Shown here: positions 56,690-64,000 of the stretch, in pieces
How the letters are laid out: the number at the start of each line of letters is the position of its first letter
How positions within the stretch are numbered: position 1 is the stretch's first letter
Assembly (NCBI GenBank): GCA_021464245.1
Contig: JADCRB010000064.1
Span: forward strand, 1,719,718-1,783,717
Direction: 5' to 3'
Source: Carallia brachiata
Lineage: Eukaryota; Streptophyta; Magnoliopsida; Malpighiales; Rhizophoraceae
Length of the DNA: 64,000 nt
Made by a program: the position numbers and the translations under genes
Notes under the pieces: generated by a model
Database searches by the model: none
What the model was told of the DNA's origin: nothing
The model's input: the letters and a program-made list of their open reading frames with translations, nothing else

Positions 56690-58440
56690 ATTTTTTTTCT
56701 TAAGAGAATAAAAAAATAAAAAAAAAGTATAACATTTGAATCATATATTTTACGTTACAAAAAAACGTAGATTCTAACATTTTCAATTTTATTTTGACTT
56801 TTTAGAAATTTAAAAATAAAATTCTTGAATTATTTTTGATTATCTGATTTTTTATTTTTAAAATTTTTTTTAGAAAATTTATTGAATTTTTAAAATTTTT
56901 TAATAAATTTTTGTAAAAAATGTTTAGCCATCATTTTATTGACATGATCAGCTTATGAGTTGACCTAAACTTAAAACATACTATTTCAAAATGATTCAAA
57001 AATAATTTAAATTAAAAATAACTAAATTTAAAATAATTCGAATGAACTTAATCTTAAATCGTTTTGACACTATTTGCGAGAGAAAGTTGGGGACTTGTTT
57101 ATTGGAAAATTATCCACGTCCTCAATCGAACACGTTTCAGATGATAAGAAACGTGAAAAGAAAACTCAGGGACACTTCAATCAATTCAGTGAATAACGTT
57201 TGTGGTAGGTTTCCCAGCTCAATAATTCAAACTGAGGGTTAAAATAATTTTTTATTTTTTTAAAAAAAATTATATTTATATTTCTTTCTTTTACAGTATA
57301 TAATTTAAAATCTAAATTTTATAAATTAGGATATCATTCAATTAAATTTATATTTTAATTTTTTTTTAAATTATAAAATATAATTTATATTTTTTTGAAA
57401 TATTCAACCACTTATATCACTAAGTACTCATATATGCTCAATAAAAATGTACTCTTTATAATTTTCCTTAAATGAATAATGTCGAGGGATCGAGTATATG
57501 CACGCAGATGGTACATTTTTTCTAAGAGAACAAAAAAATAAAAATAAAAAAATTATAACATTTGAATTATATATTTTACGTTATAAAAAAATGTAGATTC
57601 TACTATATTTTATTTTATTTTGACTTTTTAGAAATTTAAAAATAAAATTCTTGAATTATTTTTGATTATCTGATTTTTTTATTATTAAAATTTTTTTTAG
57701 AAAATTTATTGAATTTTTAAAATTTTTAAAAAATTTTTGTAAAAAATGTTTGGCCATCATTTTATTGACATGATCAACTTATGAATTGACCTAAATTTAA
57801 AACATATTATTTCAAAATGATTCAAAAATAATTTAACTTAAAAATAACACAATTTAAAATAATTCGAACACAAAACATTCATACTTAAACTTAATCTGAT
57901 AAATCGTTTTGACACTATTTGCGAGAGAAAAGTGGCCTTAGAGAGGAGGGATGATGAAAAGCATCGTACAAGGCTGCATGCATCGCGTGGTTTTGTATCG
58001 TATCAGGTTGTCTGTCATCACTGGGAGTTGGGGACTTGTTTGTTGGAAAATTATCCACGTCCTCAATCGTTAAACGTGAAAACAAAACTCAGGGACAGTT
58101 CAATCAATTCAGTGAATAAAGTTTGTGGTAGGTTTCCCAGCTCAATAACTCAAACTGAGGATTAAAATAATTTTTATTTTTTTTAAAAAAAGTTATATTT
58201 ATATTTCTTTCTTTTATAGTATATAATTTAAAATCTAAATTTTATAAATTAGGATAACATTTAATTAAATTTATATTTTAATTTTTTGAAAAAATTATAA
58301 AATACAATTTATATATTTTTAAAATATTAAACTACTTATATCACTAAATACTTATATATGCTCAATAAAAATGTACTCTTTATAATTTTCCTTAAATTAA
58401 TAATGTTGAGGGATCGAATATGTGTACGCAAATGGTACAT
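56690..58440. repeat. Tandem duplication, units of about 825 and 920 bp
   Basis: Unit 1 (56690-57516) and unit 2 (57517-58440) are colinear: ATTTGAAT(C/T)ATATATTTTACG, CGTTTTGACACTATTTGCG, CTTGTTT(A/G)TTGGAAAATTATC + CACGTCCTCAATCG, CAATTCAGTGAATAA and GGGATCGA. Unit 2 has about 92 bp (57932-58023) absent from unit 1. Short frames containing ENYPRPQS occur in both but I recognise no domain. Confidence 0.88.
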
Positions 58441-58744
58441 ATACTCATTAGTGGAGGCATTATTTTTTTTTTTTATAAGTAAAATTTAAATTTGAATAAT
58501 TGAATTAAAAAAATAGATGACTTATAAGTATTATTAAAAAATTGTATGTTCAATTATATCGCATTAAAAATAAGCTACTTCATTCTATTTTCATTATGTA
58601 CATAGGTGCGCAGACATATATACCAAAAAATTGGTGTAGGAAATTTTCTTGTTCTTATGAATGCAGACAAGATGGACAAAAAAAAAAGATAAGGAAAAGA
58701 AAAATTTTCAAAAAAAGGAAAATATTATAAAAAAAAGGTTAGAT

Positions 58745-60202
58745 GCATTTATTGCACGTGATTTATCTCTTTTATTGTACCTCTTATAGTTTTAATTTAC
58801 AGTATAAAGTCCCTATCGTTTCTAAATTTAGCAATTGAGGCCTTCTATCTAAATTCATTAATTTTAAAACTTCTTTAAAGAAGCTTTTCCTTTTTTTTTT
58901 TTATGACTCGCCATCATATTTTTTTTTTGAAAACTTTTAAGAAATTATGTTTGTTTGTAATTCTATGAATTCATTTTTTCTATGTCTGTCAAAATTTAAA
59001 AGAAATTTCAAAACAAATTCCAAAAAAAAAAAATAAATCTTTTAAAATTTTGATCTAGTACAATTTTTTAAAATTGGAAAAGAAGTTTAAAACTACTAAA
59101 TTCGCGGCATATGATTTCAATTGTTAAAACTAGAAACCATAGGCATCCTATAGTGCATACAAATTAAAATTACAAGAAGGTAAAATGCAAGAAAAAGTAA
59201 ATCACGAGGACCTTAAATGCATTTGACAAACAAAATAAATTCCCACCTTCATTACATATTGTATCAATCTTAATAATGGGTAAAATATATGAAATCCAGC
59301 CGTAATAATAAGTCTACTATTAATTTGTAAGGACAATTCCACAATTGGGTCACCAACTTTGTAAATTTTGTCATTTTAGATCACAAATGGTTAATTTGTC
59401 CAATTGAAGGCACCAATTTCAAAAGATGGGTCAGTGTGAATCTTCCGTTATACTCCGTCAACATTTTATTTTACAAGTGATTTATATCTTTTATTTTACT
59501 TCTTATAGTTTTAATTTACAGCATAAAGTCCCTGTATTTTCTAAATTTAGCAATTGAGGCCTTGGATTTAAATTCATTAATTTTAAAACTTCTTTAAAGA
59601 AGTTTGTTTTTTTTGACTCGTCATCATATTTTTTTTCCTTTTTCTGAAAACTTTTTAGAAATTATATTTGTTTGAAATTCCATGAGTTCATTTTTTCTAT
59701 CTCTATCAAAGTTTAAAAGAAATTTCAAAAAATTTCCAAAAAATAAAAAAATAATTATTATGACTCAAAAAAATAAACCTTCGAAAATTTGGATTTAGTA
59801 CAATTTTTTAAAATTAGAAAAGTAGTTTAAAACTAGTAAATTTGTGGCTATGATTTCAATTGTTAAAATTAGAAACCATAGGCATCATATAGTGCATACA
59901 AATTAAAATCACAAGAAGGTAAAATGCAAAAAAAAGTAAATCACGAGGACCTTAAATGCATTTGACAAACAAAATAAATTCCCACCTTCATTACATATTG
60001 TATCCATCTTAATAATGGGTTAAATATATGAAATCAAGCCGTAATAATTAGTCTAAAATTAATTTGTAAGGACAGTTGCATAATTGGGTCACCAACTTTC
60101 TAGATTTTGTCATTTTAGATCACAAATGGTTCATTTGTCCAATCGAAGACACCAATTTCAAAAGATGGGTCAATGTGAATCTTCCGTTGTACTCCATCAA
60201 CA
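58745..60202. repeat. Tandem duplication, two units of about 720-740 bp
   Basis: Unit 1 (58745-59463) and unit 2 (59464-60202) share TAGTTTTAATTTACAG, GCAATTGAGGCCTT, ACTTCTTTAAAGAAG, ATCACGAGGACCTTAAATGC, TTGACAAACAAAATAAATTC and AATCTTCCGTT. Not coding. Confidence 0.9.
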
Positions 60203-62029
60203 CAACTACATGGATATGTATTACTGAGCTCATTTAATTTGTGTTTCATATGGATGTGGTTTATTTATCACCTGTATCTTTGAACTAGAGCTTTCCTTGT
60301 GCATAGTTGATAGTGAAATACTTGGTGGATATAATAGATTAAGTGAAACTAAAGTAATATAGATTATTCGATAATTAAATTAAAAAATAATTAGATATTG
60401 TCAAATAAAATATGTGTCTTTCTTAATTTATAACAATACAGTGATACTTTATATTAAAATGGAATTCCAAGTGTAATAATATCGATATTTCTCAGCTTGG
60501 TGTGACAGCAACTGACTGCATATTAATATCTTACTAATCCTTGATAGGGCCAATTACATGGCCATACTCTTTTTTTTTTTTCCTTTCTTTTTTTTAAAGA
60601 ATTAAATTTTAAATATAATTAATATTACAATAAATATATTTAATATTATCCTTAAACTTTAATTTAAAAAAATATATATTAAATTTTTTTTTGTCTTATT
60701 AGTGTATATGACCAAACGTCACTTTTTACCTCTTGGTGGGTACCAGTTCATTTGATTTCCTCGTACCGTTGACGGAATTTTTCCTTTTTTTTTTTTCGGT
60801 CTATTGACTGAATTTTTCTCCTGTATGGACCGATGCTGTTTTCAAAGAGGCCAGAGGCAAATCCAGTCCTTTTTGGTTTCAACGGAGAGCAATGGATATA
60901 ATGGGTTGCAGATCATCTGTATTGACAATGCCAGACTTCTCAATTCATCAAGGGCCTATCCTGCTTTTTATGGACCTTTACCCGATTCGATGTAACTTGG
61001 AGACTTCACCGTTGTCCCTGCTAAGTATATGATTCCCTATTTTCAGTTGATCCTCCGCTTGGATGCAGTTTTTTATCCTACTCTTTTTGCTGCTGAGGAT
61101 ATCCAACATATTCGCATGTGGCATAGAGGATTGTTTCTGATGCAAGCCACATCTGCAGTGATGAAACTCAACATCAATACGTTGTTAACATATCCTAGAA
61201 AACTAAATCAGATTCATAAAAAGAGAACTAAAACCCGTTGTTTATAATAGAGATAAAAATCAAAGTTATGAGCGGAACTAAAACTCGATATTTATAAGAT
61301 ATGAACTAAAGTTATAATAAGATGAAAAAATAGAAATTACAATCAAGAACAATTTGAGATGTGAATGATAAATCTAGTTTATTGGACACAAGACTAATTT
61401 ATCAGACCTTGTTCTTCTTATATAAACAAACTCATTGTGTCTTGTCCCAACTAGCTTCACTCAATCCTTACAAAGTTTGATGCATCCTCTTAGCTTTATC
61501 TCTTGTGATTGGATCTTCCTTAATGTGCAATGGATTATAAGTGTTTGTATTATTGTTGTCTTGATTCCTATTAGCTAATCTTCTTGTTGACTGTAGACAA
61601 TTTCGCTGGCAATTAAATCTACTTCCTCAATGGAGGTACTTCTTCCCCCTTCTTTTTCTAGCATTCATTCTTCTCTTTCTGAAAAAGAACTCTTGAGGAT
61701 ACGCATCAATGCGGATCAAATGTTTGGACAGATTATGGGAATTTATACAGAAAATTGTATAGAAAATAAGAAAAGTAAATTATAAGATGTTAACCAAATA
61801 TACACAATTAATGATATCATTAGAAAGTACAAAGTCTCACATATAAAATACAAAAATCTTACATGATTTATAATAATTTTAATTTTTTCCTCTTACAAAC
61901 TTTAGCTTTTACATAAATTTGAGATCTAAATATTTTATTTGATATAATATCAGAGTTTAGCTTTTCCTCATACAGATATATACTCTTTACATATAATTAA
62001 TATATTATTGTCGTATTTTATTACAAGTT
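60203..62029. other. Intergenic DNA, weak coding-like patch
   Basis: 60804-61247 has two plus frames of 63 and 72 codons (e.g. LDAVFYPTLFAAEDIQHIRM) with a more balanced base composition than the flanks. They may be remnants of one gene, but I recognise no family. Confidence 0.35.
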
Positions 62030-62420
62030 TATCCAACTTAATGAATCGTTTTTTATTACAAGCCTATCTTTTGAAATGGAATCTGGATTATAAATCAATT
62101 TATGATAATATTGGCAATGATGTAATTTGTAATGTAAGTGACACGAATAGTGGAGACTTTTTTGAAAGTAGTTTTCTTCTCCTCTGAGATTTTTTGAAAC
62201 ATGGGTGTGATTTTGTGTAATGTTTTATTGAGGGGGGTGCATACTTCCAAGTAAGCAACTATAAAACAATTCTGTTCTAAAGGTAGAGTAGATTTTTATT
62301 GCCAGTAAGTAAACTTCAAATCTTGATATCGATGAGGAAAAAAAAAAAAAAAAACCATAAACGATACTAAAAGTTTCAAGACTATATATGTATAGAGCAT
62401 TAATGCATGAGATCACTTCT
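62030..62420. repeat. Duplicated UGT downstream block, copy 2
   Basis: Matches 7640-8330 (see there). It lies downstream of the UGT pseudogene as the other copy lies downstream of the intact gene. Confidence 0.7.
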
Positions 62421-62915
62421 CCTTTCAGCCACCAAAACAACTGGGTGGGTTGCTCCTCTACATCGAGCCGACCGAGAAGGTCCAAAGACAACGTTTTGTG
62501 GAGTTCTATTCCCTGCGCCCCTACAATTAGATTTGGGTCCAGGAGCTGCAAAATTCAAAATGAGAAATTTTTATGGAGTTACACAGATTCTATAAACTAA
62601 CAGTGGATATTATTAAAATAACGGAAATAAAGTATCGGACATGATTTATCAGAAAAAAAGATTATGGGCAATAAATAAGAAATGAAAAAACATTTTAAAT
62701 GAAATTAATCATTAAGTCAAAAAAAAGCAAAAGTACTTTCTAATCCCCCATAGAGCATTTTTCCATCTACGCACGCTTACCTAAGAAGCTGGTAGGCAAA
62801 CAACATTGGAAAATGCTAGGTAACATCCATTAAAAAACAGGATATTAGTATCAAGTACTATAAATTGTTATATAATTAAATTAAAAAAATTAAAAATAAA
62901 ATAAAATAAAATATT
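62421..62915. other. Intergenic DNA
   Basis: Overlapping short frames at 62388-62600 (SRPRRSKDNVLWSSIPCAPT) are unassigned. No gene is supported. Confidence 0.4.
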
Positions 62916-63190
62916 CACTACGTCATGTTGGCTCTTTTGCAGCGATTTATTAGCAACGGTTTTTTAGCCGCTGCTTAAATCTATAATAGAGCGGTCTAGA
63001 CCGCTGCCTAGACTATTTGGCTTAAAAGCGAAGCAATTAGCGGCGGTTTTTATTGAGCGGTTTCTAACTGCTGCATATAAAGTTTTTAGTCAGCGCTTTT
63101 TATATCATAGGCAGCGGTTTTTTCAGTCTGGTGCATAATTTTAGACATAAGCAGCGGGTAAAAGGCAAACATGTAGCAGGTTTTTAAAGT
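62916..63190 (+). mobile_element. Terminus of a CACTA (En/Spm-like) DNA transposon
   Basis: Starts CACTACGTCATGTT at 62916. It is followed within about 260 bp by many direct and inverted copies of a GCAGCGGTTTT / AAACCGCTGC-type motif (about 62940-63165), the subterminal repeat pattern of CACTA elements. The other end is not seen and may lie beyond 64000. Confidence 0.65.
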
Positions 63191-63191
63191 T

Positions 63192-64000
63192 CAACATTTT
63201 TTTATTTCTTTCCCTTCATCTATTCGTTTTAGAATTTTTTCTGTTTTCACGCTTTGCCTCTTATTATCTCCTTTCTCTGTTGCATGGAGATTTCCTTCTG
63301 GTTTCATTATGCCATTGGAGATCGCTCCCTCCAAAACTTGCCAAATCAGGAAGCGCAACGGGAATCTCCAATTGAAACTTCCCTAGCCAACTTCAACGAC
63401 TTGAAAATCCAGCGCTTCGACCAGAGCTTCCTCTCCTTGGAGACGGCGACCAAATCCACAGCGTGCCTCGAGGTTCCTTCACTGGCAACCAAATCAACAA
63501 TCCCAAGATCCTTGACGCATTTGAGAATGCCAGAGCTCCAATGAGCGAGTTCGACATTGCCGAAATGGACGTCATGAAAACTGAGCTTGTTGGCAGAATT
63601 AGCTGGAGAAGACAAGAGAATACCTAGGTTAATGGAATATGATTGGGCTTCATCCTTAATTTTTTTTCTTTTAAATATGTTTTTACAATTTTATATATTC
63701 ACTATATGTTGACCTTGATTTTGATTGTTTGAATAAACTTTTAGATTTATGGGATTCTTTAATTTTTCAGGAATGCAATTTTGTCAGATTTGAGAAAGTA
63801 CTTCTTGGTGCCAGATTTTGATGGATGTTGTTGAAGCGTGAAAAGAAATTGGAGAGCTTCGAGCAAATTGCAGGTTCGTCCCATTCAACTATGATAGATA
63901 GATATATTGTACCATATTGAAATGCTATTGTTTAATTTCCTTTGCTTGTTTGTTCTTGGAGGTCTTTGATACTCTATTTAATGAAATTTAGGGTTCTCAT
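63192..64000 (+). other. Coding-like, intron-containing sequence next to the CACTA end
   Basis: In one plus frame 63376-63625 reads LGDGDQIHSVPRGSFTGNQ, then NPKILDAFENARAPMSEFD and so on. A T-rich stretch ending TTTTTCAG (63770) precedes NAILSDLRKYFLVPDFDG, and GCAG|GTTCG near 63872 looks like a donor site. Joining the pieces needs a frame change near 63580, so this is a fragment or pseudogene. I do not recognise the family. Opposite-strand frames are also open here (63346-63615), so the strand is not certain. Confidence 0.4.

Overview
The window is nuclear DNA from a flowering plant, most likely a eudicot. It is strongly AT-rich and gene-poor. It is full of LTR retrotransposons, MITEs, TA/AAT microsatellites and gene fragments, and its only complete host gene is a plant family-1 UDP-glycosyltransferase (UGT). 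The species cannot be named from sequence alone.

Layout. Positions 1-3289 hold AT-rich DNA, copies of a dispersed repeat (R1) and a solo LTR with a perfect 5-bp target-site duplication (TSD). Positions 3290-8330 hold the UGT locus: promoter, an intact intronless UGT78-like gene (4321-5730) and a downstream block. An old Ty1/copia gag relic (9068-9549) is interrupted by a complete but dead Ty1/copia element (9550-14852, TSD AAATC). Positions 14.9-21.7 kb hold a TRIM element, microsatellites, a truncated LRR-kinase exon, an inverted R1 copy and a Pack-MULE-like element with an apparent amino-acid-transporter fragment. Positions 21.8-24.86 kb are a second copy of the UGT upstream region, disrupted by a MULE-type MITE. 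Its UGT coding sequence is gone and a LINE RNase H fragment follows.

A complete 10.7-kb Ty3/gypsy element of Tat type (element A, minus strand) lies at 25819-36521, flanked by a perfect TSD (GCCAT). AT-rich DNA with MITEs and a LINE fragment follows to 46.2 kb. Element B (46246-52024, plus strand) is an internally deleted, non-autonomous relative of A with a 28-unit minisatellite. A TRIM (52533-52881) precedes a second UGT copy (53657-55055), which is a pseudogene with four single-base indels. Two back-to-back tandem duplications (56.7-60.2 kb), the second copy of the UGT downstream block (62.0-62.4 kb) and a CACTA-type transposon terminus (62916 onward) close the window.

How the parts relate. 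The UGT locus was duplicated with its flanks; one coding copy survives, one is broken and one is reduced to its upstream region. The most unusual signal is in elements A and B. Between the end of pol and the 3' LTR, both carry the decayed remnant of an extra ORF that reads as a WUSCHEL-related (WOX-type) homeodomain. Element B lost nearly all of gag-pol but kept this ORF region, so it looks like a standing component of the retrotransposon family. No tRNA, rRNA, CRISPR or prokaryotic-style feature was seen.
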